Shown here in pieces: positions 1 to 9,221 of a stretch of DNA of 64,000 nucleotides. A model generated the notes under the pieces. That model was given only the letters and a program-made list of their open reading frames with translations. It was not told the DNA's origin and did no database searches. The stretch comes from Nitrospirales bacterium (lineage in GTDB: Bacteria > Nitrospirota > Nitrospiria > Nitrospirales > UBA8639). A program made the position numbers and the translations under genes. The stretch covers positions 1 to 64,000 of the forward strand of contig JALDRJ010000002.1 in NCBI GenBank assembly GCA_031315865.1, given 5' to 3'. Each line of letters starts with the position of its first letter. Positions within the stretch are counted from its first letter, which is position 1.

Positions 1-1
1 G

Positions 2-607
2 GCGTTCGGGAGCGGGCTGGTGGCGGGCTGGATCATGACCTTTCTCGACACCGTGGACGGGAAGTTGGCACGGGTCACGGTCACGTCGAGTAAAATCGGC
101 CATATCCTCGATCATGGACTCGACATCATTCATCCGCCACTCTGGTATATTGCCTGGGGCATGGGACTCGCTGCGTTTACGCCGCCAACCCCCTGGCTCT
201 CCCTCGATACTCTGTTCGGAATCATTCTGGCTGGCTACATCGCAGGGAGACTCTGTGAAGGTCTGTTTCAACTCTGCCTGGGACAATTCGGTTTGTTTTG
301 CTGGCGTCCCATCGATTCGTTTAACCGGTTGATTACGGCGCGCCGTAATCCGAACTTGATTCTGTTGACAGGTTCTCTGTGCATAGGCCGTCCTGATCTG
401 GGATTTCTCGCCGTCGCCGCTTGGACGGTCGCCTCAACGATCATTTTACTCATTCGACTCGGACTCGCCTTTGGAGTTCGAATGTTCTCGGGTACGCCAC
501 TTCGTCCCTGGTTAGCCGATATCGGAATCGCGATAGACCATGATTCCCTCGCCGCGAAAACATTCACCCGCCCCCCGCTCACCAAAACCATTCAATCCAC
601 CGATTGA
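2..607 (+). CDS. CDP-alcohol phosphatidyltransferase family protein (5' truncated by window edge)
   Basis: The reading frame is open from base 2, so the true start lies outside the window; the GTG at 20 is internal. The family joins a CDP-activated lipid or alcohol to a second alcohol at the inner membrane. The signature D-x2-D-G-x2-A-R-x8-G-x3-D-x3-D is complete near the visible N-terminus (DTVDGKLAR, then G, D and D), so the catalytic metal site is intact. Hydrophobic helices follow. The acceptor (inositol phosphate, glycerol phosphate or other) cannot be read from sequence. It lies 65 bp before a lipid-kinase-like gene on the same strand, and a Tam41-like gene follows, so a phospholipid operon is likely. 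Confidence 0.85.
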   Translation, partial: AFGSGLVAGWIMTFLDTVDGKLARVTVTSSKIGHILDHGLDIIHPPLWYIAWGMGLAAFTPPTPWLSLDTLFGIILAGYIAGRLCEGLFQLCLGQFGLFCWRPIDSFNRLITARRNPNLILLTGSLCIGRPDLGFLAVAAWTVASTIILLIRLGLAFGVRMFSGTPLRPWLADIGIAIDHDSLAAKTFTRPPLTKTIQSTD

Positions 608-672
608 CTCTGTTATCATTTGGCAACATCAGACGGTTCCTCGATCTATTCCGTTTAATCTGAGAGACACTG

Positions 673-1650
673 TTGTCACAAACTGACGCGAAACATCGCC
701 TGGGAATTTTCTCCAACCCCTTAAGCGGGCGCAACAAAAAAAACGTTACACTCATCAACGACATTCGCAAGACGCATCCCGCCATTCTCCAACACGAGGG
801 CCACACGCTCAAGGATATTCAAACGGCGATGGCCGAGTTCGCACGGCGCCGGGTCACAGTCATCGTCATAAATGGCGGTGATGGGACCGTTCAAGCTGTG
901 CTCTCGACGCTCTTTCATCATAGACCTTTCGAGAGCCTTCCGTTGTTAGCCATACTTCCTTCAGGCACATCGAACCTGAATGCAGGCGATGTCGGGCTTA
1001 AGGGCAACCGGTCTGTGGCATTACACACATTGCTTCGCTGGGCGAACGGACATGACGTTAAACCCACTATCCTCACTCGACATATCTTACGGGTCCATCG
1101 CGTACCGCAGGAAGATCCGATCTACGGCATGTTCTTTGGGACAGGAGCGATCTATCAGGGGGCACAAGTCGGATGGCGGACCAAACATTCCGTCGGTCGT
1201 CTTGGCGAAGTGGGCGCGACGTTGATCATGGCCCGATTCTTTCTCTCTCTCCTGTCCGGACGGAATAGTCCGGTCAAAGCCATTGACGTCAAACTCTTCC
1301 TTGACGAACAACCTCCAATAGTCGATACATTCCTCACTATTCTTGTGACCACCTTAGATCGACTGTTTCTCGGATTGCGGCCCTATTGGGGGACGGAACA
1401 GCGTCCGCTCCATTACACCGCCGTTAAAACCAACCCTCGCCATTTGCCTCGCACATTGCCATCCTTATTGTTTGGCAGGCCTCATCGCCATGGGACCCAG
1501 GAGCATGGCTATTTCAGCCAAAATATCGAGAAACTTGAACTGCATATGCATGATGGCTTTACCGTTGATGGAGAAGGATACCTTCCCGACCCTCAACAGG
1601 GCCCCGTTCAACTCGCTGACGGAGGCATCGCCTCGTTTATCCGGTTTTAG
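673..1650 (+). CDS. diacylglycerol kinase catalytic-domain protein (YegS/DgkB-like)
   Basis: This is a 325-residue lipid or sphingoid kinase family protein; members phosphorylate diacylglycerol or related lipids using ATP. The N-terminus has the family pattern IFSNPLSGRNKK. The nucleotide-binding GGDGT motif is near residue 67, followed by LPSGTSNLNAGDVGL, matching the family's PxGTxND-like element but with N-A in place of N-D. The start is TTG at 673, behind a weak purine-rich stretch; no ATG sits near it. The stop lies 11 bp before the next GTG start, so the two genes are probably co-transcribed. The substrate is inferred from family and neighbours. Confidence 0.82.
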   Translation: MSQTDAKHRLGIFSNPLSGRNKKNVTLINDIRKTHPAILQHEGHTLKDIQTAMAEFARRRVTVIVINGGDGTVQAVLSTLFHHRPFESLPLLAILPSGTSNLNAGDVGLKGNRSVALHTLLRWANGHDVKPTILTRHILRVHRVPQEDPIYGMFFGTGAIYQGAQVGWRTKHSVGRLGEVGATLIMARFFLSLLSGRNSPVKAIDVKLFLDEQPPIVDTFLTILVTTLDRLFLGLRPYWGTEQRPLHYTAVKTNPRHLPRTLPSLLFGRPHRHGTQEHGYFSQNIEKLELHMHDGFTVDGEGYLPDPQQGPVQLADGGIASFIRF

Positions 1651-1661
1651 CGATCACGACC

Positions 1662-2615
1662 GTGATTATTCCATCGGACTTACGCACACTTGTTCACGGG
1701 CTAGATGCCGTCGACGTTCCAGATGAGGTTCACGCTGTCTGCGAGGAACTCCTCAAGCGTTCTTCTCAACGCATTCAAGCCATCCTCTTCTACGGCTCTT
1801 GCCTACGATCAGGGTATAACGACGAGGGAATCCTCGACCTCTATCTCATCGTAGATCACTACCGACCATTCTTTCACCGTCCATTACTCGCCTTAGCGAA
1901 TCAGGTGCTTCCACCGAATGTCTTCTACATCGAAGTGGCGTTTAGAGACCGGATCGTGCGGGCAAAATACGCCATCCTTTCACTGCAACAGTTTCAACGC
2001 AGCACGTCGACGCAGTGGTTTCATTCGTATTTTTGGGCACGCTTTGCTCAACCCACAAAAGTTCTCTATACCGCAAACCCCGATATCGCCGCACACGTGT
2101 ATGATGCCCTTGCCCGGTCCATCATGACATTTTTCACGAGGGTTGTCCCTCAATTACCAGAAAGATTCAACGCATTCGACCTTTGGGAGCAAGGACTGTC
2201 TCTAACCTATCAGTGTGAGCTTCGCACCGAACGGTCTGGACGCGTGGCACACATCCTGGAGGCTGACCGTGAGTATTATCAACAAACCGCACACGTTGCA
2301 CTGGGTCACTTGCCGTTTCCCATAGCGACCGCCAAGACAGCGCAACCCGCGCTGTATCAAACTGAACTGCCCCCATTCCAGCGCATGATGAATTCATCTT
2401 CCTGGGCGTTGAGACGTTATCAGGGCAAGCTCTTATCCATACTCCGATTGATCAAAGGACTGTTTACGTTCCAGGGAGGAGTCGACTACATTCTCTGGAA
2501 AATCGAACGTCATTCGGGCGTCAGCATCGAACTCACACCAAGACAACGCCAACATCCCCTCCTGTCGAGCCCGGGAGTCTTTTGGAAACTGTACCGCAAA
2601 GGCGCGTTTCGATAG
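1662..2615 (+). CDS. Tam41/Mmp37-like nucleotidyltransferase (candidate CDP-diacylglycerol synthase)
   Basis: This is a 317-residue protein with a GTG start 11 bp after the upstream lipid-kinase stop. Near residues 43-64 it has a pol-beta-type nucleotidyltransferase core, FYGSCLRSGYND then LDLYLIVD. It is followed by features reminiscent of mitochondrial Tam41: an aromatic NVFY-x-E segment, a central K-Y-A-I-L-S, then W-F-H-S-Y-F-W-A-R-F-x-x-P-x-K-V-L, like Tam41's W-x-x-L-Y-x-A-G-R-L-x-K-P-V-K. Tam41 makes CDP-diacylglycerol from phosphatidic acid and CTP, which would bridge the kinase and phosphatidyltransferase upstream. The family call is my own pattern match; a generic nucleotidyltransferase-fold protein is the alternative. 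Confidence 0.6.
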   Translation: MIIPSDLRTLVHGLDAVDVPDEVHAVCEELLKRSSQRIQAILFYGSCLRSGYNDEGILDLYLIVDHYRPFFHRPLLALANQVLPPNVFYIEVAFRDRIVRAKYAILSLQQFQRSTSTQWFHSYFWARFAQPTKVLYTANPDIAAHVYDALARSIMTFFTRVVPQLPERFNAFDLWEQGLSLTYQCELRTERSGRVAHILEADREYYQQTAHVALGHLPFPIATAKTAQPALYQTELPPFQRMMNSSSWALRRYQGKLLSILRLIKGLFTFQGGVDYILWKIERHSGVSIELTPRQRQHPLLSSPGVFWKLYRKGAFR

Positions 2616-2633
2616 ATGTGCGAGGAAAAAGAA

Positions 2634-2670
2634 AGGAGCGCCTACCTCCACTGAAGATAAGCGCTCCTTG
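2634..2670 (-). terminator. intrinsic terminator after glnA
   Basis: A perfect 9-bp inverted repeat (AAGGAGCGC at 2634-2642, GCGCTCCTT at 2662-2670) encloses a 19-nt loop. Read on the minus strand it is followed by TTTCTTTTTC, so it would end the glnA transcript. It lies between convergent genes and could also slow plus-strand transcription, though no T-run follows on that side. Confidence 0.75.
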
Positions 2671-2707
2671 AACGAGGGAAAAAACTTTGACGTGAAAGCC
2701 CTATGAG

Positions 2708-4117
2708 CTACACATCGTAGTACATGAAGAATTCATAGGGATGCGGCCGAATACGCACCGGAGCGATCTCATGATCTCGTTTGTACCCAACCCAGGCTTC
2801 GATCAGGTCTTCACTAAAGACACCGCCCTTGAGCAAGAACTGATGGTCCTCTTCAAGGCTATTGATCGCTTCTTCCAGGCTCACCGGAAGCGTGGGAATA
2901 TTGCTGGCTTCTTCCGGTTCCAAATCGTAGAGATTTTTATCCATCGGCTCACCGGGGTGGATCTTATTTTGGATCCCATCAAGTCCCGCCATGAGCATGG
3001 CGCTGAAGGCCAGGTACATATTACTGGAAGGATCAGGGAATCGAACTTCAATACGTTTGGCCTTGGGATTCGGCGAATACATTGGAATTCGTATGCCGGC
3101 CGACCGATTCCGACTGGAATAGGCCAATAATGTCGGCGCCTCGAACCCAGGAGTCAATCGCTTATACGAATTCGTCGAAGGATTCGTGAATGCGGCAAGC
3201 GCCTTAGCGTGCTTCAAGATCCCACCAATATAGTACAAACATTGTTGCGACACTCCAGCATAATCTTTCCCCGCGAAAGTCGGCTTCTTATCCTTCCAAA
3301 TACTTTGATGGGTATGCATCCCCGTCCCGTTATCACCAAACAGGGGCTTGGGCATGAACGTTGCCGTCTTTCCATGCCGCCGCGCCACGTTTTTCACGAT
3401 GTACTTATACATCATCATTTTGTCGGCCATGCTCACGAGGGTGTCAAAGCGAAGGTCGATTTCCCCCTGTCCTCCGGTGGCCACTTCGTGATGGTGTTTT
3501 TCGACGTGGATGCCAGCTTTCTCCATCTCCCGAACCATTTCCGATCGGATATCCTGTTGCGAATCAGTCGGCGAGACCGGAAAATAGCCTTCTTTGTGAC
3601 GAGGTCGTGACCCCAGATTATTCCCTTCATCGCCAGAATTCCACACCCCTTCGTCCGAATCGATGAAATAGAAACCGGAATGCGCATTTTGATCGTAACT
3701 GACATGATCAAAAATAAAAAATTCCGCCTCGGGGCCCCAATACGAGGTATCGCCAATCTTCGTGCTTTGGAGGTATTTTTCAGCTTTTTGAGCGATAAAC
3801 CTTGGATCACGCTCATACCCCTGCCGTGTGATCGGATCTTCCACATTCCCGATCATGGAGAGAGTTGGAATTTCAGTAAATGGATCCAAGCTGGCGGTTG
3901 ATGGGTCCGGGACCAACAACATATCGCTATTTTGAATCGCCCTCCATCCCCTTATGGAGGATCCGTCAAACCCCGATCCTTCTTTAAACAGATCCAGAGA
4001 AAGTTCGGATGTCGGGATGGAAAAATGCTGCCAGGTACCCATTAAGTCTACGAACTTCAAATCTACCATCTCGACCTTGTTCTTCTTGGCAAAATCCAGT
4101 ACCTCACGCGGGGTCAT
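2708..4117 (-). CDS. glnA: glutamine synthetase type I (GSI-beta)
   Basis: The protein has 469 residues, the same length as the enterobacterial enzyme, and converts glutamate, ammonia and ATP to glutamine in the cytoplasm. Visible motifs include [10 protein letters not shown], the metal and glutamate segment [11 protein letters not shown], the [10 protein letters not shown] region and [17 protein letters not shown]. The sequence [10 protein letters not shown] places a tyrosine at residue 397, the site adenylylated in GSI-beta enzymes, so covalent control is plausible. The start is supported by AAGGAGG upstream of ATG 4117. It is the last gene of the minus-strand nitrogen cluster, 155 bp after an amt gene, so it may also have its own promoter. 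Confidence 0.97.
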   Translation of the reverse strand: MTPREVLDFAKKNKVEMVDLKFVDLMGTWQHFSIPTSELSLDLFKEGSGFDGSSIRGWRAIQNSDMLLVPDPSTASLDPFTEIPTLSMIGNVEDPITRQGYERDPRFIAQKAEKYLQSTKIGDTSYWGPEAEFFIFDHVSYDQNAHSGFYFIDSDEGVWNSGDEGNNLGSRPRHKEGYFPVSPTDSQQDIRSEMVREMEKAGIHVEKHHHEVATGGQGEIDLRFDTLVSMADKMMMYKYIVKNVARRHGKTATFMPKPLFGDNGTGMHTHQSIWKDKKPTFAGKDYAGVSQQCLYYIGGILKHAKALAAFTNPSTNSYKRLTPGFEAPTLLAYSSRNRSAGIRIPMYSPNPKAKRIEVRFPDPSSNMYLAFSAMLMAGLDGIQNKIHPGEPMDKNLYDLEPEEASNIPTLPVSLEEAINSLEEDHQFLLKGGVFSEDLIEAWVGYKRDHEIAPVRIRPHPYEFFMYYDV

Positions 4118-4272
4118 GTGCTACCTCCTTCAGGGGAATTGTTTATAAAAACTTGAAAAGACTTGCGCCCACTGACGAACAGAAACATCCTCCTTCCCTC
4201 CACGTCAAAATCTGAAAGAGAGAGGAAAGATCGACACGAACATACGTACAAAAAACGAACGGTATCTACTCT

Positions 4273-5577
4273 TTAGGAATAGGCCCGTTCACTATGTTGA
4301 CTCAGGTCCAGCCCCATTTCTTCGTCGTGCGACGATACTCGGAGACCGATGGTCAGATCAAGAATTTTCAAAATTATGTAGGTTCCCACCAGGGCAAAAA
4401 CGGCGGTAACGAATGCTAGAAGAAGTTGAATTCCGAATTGTCCGGCATTGCCAAAAAAGAGACCCTGCGCGCCAATGGAAGCAAAGAGGCCGGTTGCCAG
4501 GATACCCGTCAAGCCACCCACTCCATGGATCCCGACCACGTCAAGAGAGTCATCGTACCCCAGTTTCATCTTCCAGACAACCGCGAGATAGCAGAGTGTT
4601 CCCGCGACAAGCCCGATACACAGAGCCGACAACGGCCCAATAAACCCAGCTCCTGGCGTGATCGTCGCTAACCCGGCGATAATTCCACTCGCCACCCCAA
4701 GGACCGTAGGTTTTCCCCGATGTACCCATTCAGCCACCATCCAACTGATTCCACCCGCAGCGGCAGCGGTATGCGTCGCAATAAAGGCGGCAATCGCGAC
4801 TTCATTGGCCCCGAGTGCACTACCCGCATTGAAGCCGAACCAGCCAAACCATAACAAGCCGGTCCCCAAAACCGTCATGGGTAAATTATGAGGTGGCATC
4901 GGTTCTGTCCCAAATCCTTTGCGCGGTCCCAGCATGAAGGCGAATACCAACGCGGCCACACCTGAACTGATGTGCACGACCGCCCCACCGGCAAAATCCA
5001 ACGCTCCCATCTGGCCCAGCCAACCGCCCCCCCACACCCAATGGGCCAGCGGGGAATAGACAAACAAGGACCATAAGACCGCGAACCAGAGTAAAGCGGT
5101 GAATTTCATTCGCTCAGCAATACTCCCCGTAATCAAGGCGACCGTGATGGCCGCAAACATCAGTTGAAACACCATGAATAATTGATGCGGAATCGTGGAA
5201 GCATAGACAGGACTCGGCTCAAGTCCGACACCATGAAGCCCCACCCAATCCAGCCCTCCGATCAGCCCTCCGAGATCGGGGCCAAACGCCAGACTATATC
5301 CGCAAAGAATCCATACGAGGGTAATCATGCAAAGGATGATCGCGGTATGCATGATCGTGGCGAGCACATTTCGACTACGGACCAATCCACCATAGAACAA
5401 GGCAAGTCCCGGCAACGTCATACACAAAACCAGGGCCGAGGAAACTAAGATCCATGCCGTGTCTCCCGTATCGATCGTGAGCGAAGCCGTTTCTCCGGCC
5501 CACGCCACGGAGCCGTGCAAACAGCCCCATACGAGCACTCCCAGGATACCGATGCCTGTGGTTCGCCGATTCTTCAC
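4273..5577 (-). CDS. amt: ammonium transporter Amt (second copy)
   Basis: A 434-residue Amt/MEP/Rh channel with an N-terminal signal sequence (WGCLHGSVAWA, cleavage likely after about residue 27) and about eleven membrane helices. Family signatures include DTAWILVSSALVLCMTLPGLALFYGGLVR, the pore region around HWVWGGGW, GGAVVHISSG and the second pore histidine in GIHGVGG. It imports ammonium. The C-terminal tail contacts PII in characterised systems, and a PII gene lies only 60 bp upstream on the same strand. It resembles the copy at 6009-7310 closely through the core but differs in the signal peptide and loops, so the pair is an old duplication rather than a recent repeat. Confidence 0.95.
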   Translation of the reverse strand: MKNRRTTGIGILGVLVWGCLHGSVAWAGETASLTIDTGDTAWILVSSALVLCMTLPGLALFYGGLVRSRNVLATIMHTAIILCMITLVWILCGYSLAFGPDLGGLIGGLDWVGLHGVGLEPSPVYASTIPHQLFMVFQLMFAAITVALITGSIAERMKFTALLWFAVLWSLFVYSPLAHWVWGGGWLGQMGALDFAGGAVVHISSGVAALVFAFMLGPRKGFGTEPMPPHNLPMTVLGTGLLWFGWFGFNAGSALGANEVAIAAFIATHTAAAAGGISWMVAEWVHRGKPTVLGVASGIIAGLATITPGAGFIGPLSALCIGLVAGTLCYLAVVWKMKLGYDDSLDVVGIHGVGGLTGILATGLFASIGAQGLFFGNAGQFGIQLLLAFVTAVFALVGTYIILKILDLTIGLRVSSHDEEMGLDLSQHSERAYS

Positions 5578-5637
5578 AACCCCACCTCACCATCAATAGT
5601 TGATACGTGTGATTTCACGTTCCAGTGCATATCCCCG

Positions 5638-5997
<360 letters not shown>

Positions 5998-6008
5998 CTA
6001 GACGGTTA

Positions 6009-7310
6009 TTACGCATACGCTCGTTCTCGATGTTGACTGAGATCCAACCCTAACACTTCTTCTTCCCGGGACACGCGTAACCCCACGGTCGCATCGATCA
6101 GTTTTAAAATCACAAAAGTCCCGGCAAACGCAAACACCCAAGTGGCGATCACGCCGACGGCTTGAATCGCGACCTGTTCAGGGTTACCAAAAAAGAGCCC
6201 GGTGCCTCCACCGACGCTGGCGAACAACCCTGTCGCCATCGCCCCCCAGGTTCCTCCAATACCGTGAATCCCAAGAACGTCGAGCGCATCATCATAACCT
6301 AATTTATTCTTCAAAAAGACCCCCAGGTAGCAGACAATCCCACCGCCTAGTCCCACAATGATGGCTGAAACAGGCCCCACATAGCCAGCAGCCGGCGTTA
6401 TAGCGACAAGCCCGGCCACGGCTCCGCTTGCCGCCCCTAGCACAGTCGGTTTCCCCCGATAGGCCCACTCTACCGTGAGCCAGGCAAGCGCACCAGAGGC
6501 TGTCGCTACATGCGTCGCCACAAACGCACTCGCTGCAATCCCATTTGCAGCAAGCGCGCTACCAGCGTTAAAGCCAAACCACCCGACCCACAACATGCTG
6601 GCTCCCACTACCGTGAGAGGAAGATTGTGGGGAGCCATGTTTTCTTGGCCATAGCCATGTCGCTTTCCAAGCACCAGCGCACAGGCCAAGGCCGCCACTC
6701 CTGAACTGATATGTACGACCGTTCCACCGGCAAAGTCCAACTCGCCGAAACCGGCCAGCCAGCCTCCACCCCACACCCAATGGGCCAATGGCGCGTAGAT
6801 GAAGGTCACCCACACGATGGAAAACAGGATAAAGGCGCTGAACTTCATCCGTTCGGCGACGGCTCCACTGATCAACGCAACCGTGATCCCGGCAAACATG
6901 AGCTGAAAGATCATGAACGCCAGGTGTGGAATTGTCGCGCCATCAAGTGGCTGAGGGCCCACCCCATCCAGGCCCGCCCATTGCAGATTTCCGATCAATC
7001 CGTAGACGTCTGGAGCAAACGCCAGACTATATCCCCACAAGACCCACACCACACTGACCGTACAGACCGCGATGAAACTATGCATCATCGTGCTCAGGAT
7101 ATTTTTGCTTCTGACCATCCCTCCATAGAATAACGCCAAGCCTGGAATCGTCATGGCCAAGACCAACGCAGAGGAAACCAACACCCATCCAGTATCTCCA
7201 GAATTGATCGCGGGTTCGCCTTCGGCGAGCGCGAAAGTCGTTGATAACAAAAACATTCCGACAACACTGAGCAGTGATACACCAATCTTATTTCGTGTCT
7301 GACTCAACAT
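6009..7310 (-). CDS. amt: ammonium transporter Amt (first copy)
   Basis: A 433-residue Amt/MEP/Rh channel with a signal peptide ending near ALAEGEP. It shares the gene-wide family pattern with the downstream copy: DTGWVLVSSALVLAMTIPGLALFYGGMVR, HWVWGGGW, GGTVVHISSG and a pore histidine in GIHGIGG. The C-terminal tail GLRVSREEEVLGLDLSQHRERAYA parallels the other copy's, which suggests both bind the same PII. It starts 31 bp after the porin stop and ends 32 bp before the PII start, so porin, amt and PII form one transcript. Two channels around one PII may differ in affinity or expression; sequence alone does not show which. Confidence 0.95.
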   Translation of the reverse strand: MLSQTRNKIGVSLLSVVGMFLLSTTFALAEGEPAINSGDTGWVLVSSALVLAMTIPGLALFYGGMVRSKNILSTMMHSFIAVCTVSVVWVLWGYSLAFAPDVYGLIGNLQWAGLDGVGPQPLDGATIPHLAFMIFQLMFAGITVALISGAVAERMKFSAFILFSIVWVTFIYAPLAHWVWGGGWLAGFGELDFAGGTVVHISSGVAALACALVLGKRHGYGQENMAPHNLPLTVVGASMLWVGWFGFNAGSALAANGIAASAFVATHVATASGALAWLTVEWAYRGKPTVLGAASGAVAGLVAITPAAGYVGPVSAIIVGLGGGIVCYLGVFLKNKLGYDDALDVLGIHGIGGTWGAMATGLFASVGGGTGLFFGNPEQVAIQAVGVIATWVFAFAGTFVILKLIDATVGLRVSREEEVLGLDLSQHRERAYA

Positions 7311-7341
7311 GATTTTCTCCTTATTCCGTCCCTCTTCTCAA

Positions 7342-8592
7342 CTAGAAGAGATAGGCGACTTCCGCAGCAAGCGTTTCCTGATGGTTTGCCGCACGACTCC
7401 CGAATTGAAACGTGTTTCGATTCGATTTGTCATAGCGAAACTCGACTCGTGTCAACAGTGAAGGAACGGGTTTGTATTGAAGGGTCACGGTTCCTTCCCA
7501 TAAGGTTTGGGAAGCCGGAGCTATGCCGTCAAAACAGGTATTGGCATTTCCAGCACTCCCGACTGTCCCGCCACAACCCAAAAACCCATCGGCATCCTCA
7601 AAGAGTTCACCTCGAATACGAATCCCCCATTCATCGGTGAAATTATGGATGACGTACCCCGCCACACCATTCCACCGCGCATTGGTTCCAGGCGTTGCAT
7701 TCGCTTGATTGGCATAGTAGGCCTCGATAACGAACTCCGTCTGATCGGTTGCTTGTATGTCGATAATCGCTCCGCCCAAGACTCGATCAGAATTATCCGT
7801 ACCTAATGCCCCTTCAGGTCCCCAAAATCCGAACAATGAAACGCTCAACCAATCGGTCGGCGTCACGCCGAGCAAAGCCTCCACGGACTTACTCCGGTTG
7901 AGGTCTGCCTGAGTTCCGGTAAACGAGTTGATGCCACCGATGGAAAACGTAACGCTTTCACTCACTTGATAGGTGCCTCGTATCCCTGTCGTCGTGAAGG
8001 GTTCACCCAACCCAAATAACCAAGAGCGAGAAAAGTTGGGGTTCAATGGACTTTCGATGACTTCATACCCAATCAAAGTGTTCATTCGACCGATTCGAAG
8101 GTCGAGACCGTTTCCTATGGGTGCGACATACTGGGCGTAGGCTTCCTGAAAATCAACCTCATCGGCTCCGGTATTGCCGCCCGTAAATTTCGCATCTTCA
8201 CCAAAATCCAACTTCACGCGAAACCCCGCACGCTCTTTCATCGAACCACCGGATTGACCTACTTTCTCGACCACCAATTGCGCCATGTTGGGTCGAAACG
8301 AATTCGCGTCACCATCAAAAATCCTCAGCGCATTAGCCTGAGAATTCGGGTTGTTAAAATTCTGGGTATACGAAGCGGATACATACCCGTAGAAGGATAT
8401 CCCGAGCTTCTGCGCCAGCGAATTTTCGCCTGCCGTTTGCTCGATCTTTTCTAATCGTTCCAAAATGTCAGCAGAGGTATCATCAGCCAATCCTGGGCTG
8501 GTGCTTCCAATCACCATCAAGAACGCACTAAATGTGGCGAAGAAACACACCTTGTTCCTTAGCCCACCGATAAAGTGAAATATTCCGTCCAT
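7342..8592 (-). CDS. outer-membrane beta-barrel porin (OmpL-like, BBP2 type)
   Basis: The start is ATG 8592, with GAAGGAG at good spacing; the frame is open further upstream but that part is a leader region with a terminator. The 416-residue product has a signal peptide ending near GLADD, a short coiled stretch (ADILERLEKIEQT), then alternating amphipathic strands, FYGYVSASYTQNF near the barrel start and a terminal phenylalanine (VAYLF) typical of Bam-assembled barrels. It resembles the putative beta-barrel porin-2 group. As first gene of a transcript with amt and PII, it may let nitrogen compounds cross the outer membrane. The substrate is inferred from context. Confidence 0.8.
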   Translation of the reverse strand: MDGIFHFIGGLRNKVCFFATFSAFLMVIGSTSPGLADDTSADILERLEKIEQTAGENSLAQKLGISFYGYVSASYTQNFNNPNSQANALRIFDGDANSFRPNMAQLVVEKVGQSGGSMKERAGFRVKLDFGEDAKFTGGNTGADEVDFQEAYAQYVAPIGNGLDLRIGRMNTLIGYEVIESPLNPNFSRSWLFGLGEPFTTTGIRGTYQVSESVTFSIGGINSFTGTQADLNRSKSVEALLGVTPTDWLSVSLFGFWGPEGALGTDNSDRVLGGAIIDIQATDQTEFVIEAYYANQANATPGTNARWNGVAGYVIHNFTDEWGIRIRGELFEDADGFLGCGGTVGSAGNANTCFDGIAPASQTLWEGTVTLQYKPVPSLLTRVEFRYDKSNRNTFQFGSRAANHQETLAAEVAYLF

Positions 8593-8767
8593 TACGTCTC
8601 CTTCAATCAAGGGTTTAATGAGCATGCTTGTCTTCTCTTGTGACAGAGTGCAGTGACAAGGCCGTTCGGCGCGGGCACAAGATAAAGCTTCATTACTCAT
8701 TCGGCATACACGCTCATAAACACAACTGAATGTACTGACTTTAGTAGTCAGCAGGCACTGAATAAGC

Positions 8768-8803
8768 AAAAAAAAAGCCCTCAGCCCCTTCATTGGGGTG
8801 AGG
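8768..8803 (-). terminator. intrinsic terminator in the leader of the porin-amt operon (candidate attenuator)
   Basis: On the minus strand CCTCACCCC, loop AATGAA, GGGGCTGAGG forms a strong hairpin with one bulged base, followed two bases later by nine T residues. No minus-strand gene ends here: the gene upstream (9222-10091) is on the plus strand. The terminator is about 180 nt before the porin start and downstream of a sigma-70-like promoter, as in attenuation or for the end of a small leader RNA. Confidence 0.75.
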
Positions 8804-8850
8804 ACTCCATCGTCCCAACCTTATTCAGTTGTCTTTCGCGCACATCTTGA

Positions 8851-8868
8851 AGAGACAACGTTGTCTCT
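8851..8868. promoter_or_regulatory. perfect 18-bp palindrome in the porin-amt leader
   Basis: AGAGACAACGTTGTCTCT is its own reverse complement. On the minus strand the symmetry extends outward as CTTGA...TCAAG with one extra base. In RNA the right arm GTTGTCT can also pair with AGACAAC about 20 nt downstream, so two hairpins would compete. It could be a repressor operator just after the transcription start or part of an RNA switch. Confidence 0.6.
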
Positions 8869-8881
8869 CAAGTTAGCTAAG

Positions 8882-8910
8882 TATGTAGCACTCTCCTCTC
8901 AACCTGTCAA
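8882..8910 (-). promoter_or_regulatory. sigma-70-type promoter for the porin-amt-PII operon
   Basis: On the minus strand TTGACA (8910-8905), a 17-nt spacer and TACATA (8887-8882) preceded by TGC form an extended -10 promoter. Transcription would begin near 8875 and run through the palindrome and the terminator at 8768-8803 before reaching the porin start at 8592. Confidence 0.6.
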
Positions 8911-9119
8911 GTCAAAGATTGTCATGGACAAAAATGTGAGCAACGTTTCATCACCGATAAAAAAGGACGCACAATGTACAGCAAAACGGCCTATTGGGAA
9001 AACATGATCTGAAAAGACTACAAACATTCATGCATGTCTATTATTTCGAAAATTTCTAGAATTAGAATGTTCAAGATAAAACCGACCAGTCAATCACCAG
9101 GCGTTCAGAACGCGTCTTC

Positions 9120-9153
9120 ACATAAGACATAAGGACATAAGGACATAAGATCA
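9120..9153. repeat. short tandem repeat, about 8-bp unit
   Basis: Four consecutive units of ACATAAG or ACATAAGG occur upstream of the beta-helix gene, in a 311-bp stretch (8911-9221) that otherwise holds only promoters. No function can be assigned. Confidence 0.7.
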
Positions 9154-9181
9154 TAATGCGACTTTCCGGACAAACTAAACC

Positions 9182-9210
9182 TTGACACGATAGAACTTTC
9201 CTCAAATAAT
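9182..9210 (+). promoter_or_regulatory. sigma-70-type promoter placing the start close to the beta-helix ATG
   Basis: TTGACA (9182-9187), 17 nt, AATAAT (9205-9210). The predicted transcription start is around 9217, only about 5 nt before ATG 9222, and no Shine-Dalgarno sequence precedes that ATG. The message could therefore be leaderless or nearly so. Confidence 0.5.
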
Positions 9211-9221
9211 AGTCCACGCTC

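Noticed and set aside
7342-8793. Long ORF start at 8793 for the porin (483 residues).
   Set aside because: The added N-terminal part crosses the intrinsic terminator and leader hairpins and has no ribosome site; ATG 8592 has a good one and gives a normal signal peptide.
8768-8803. ANTAR-type antiterminator (dual hexaloop) reading of the leader terminator.
   Set aside because: Only one loop fits A1/G4; the neighbouring candidate loop GATGGA does not, and no ANTAR protein is in the window.
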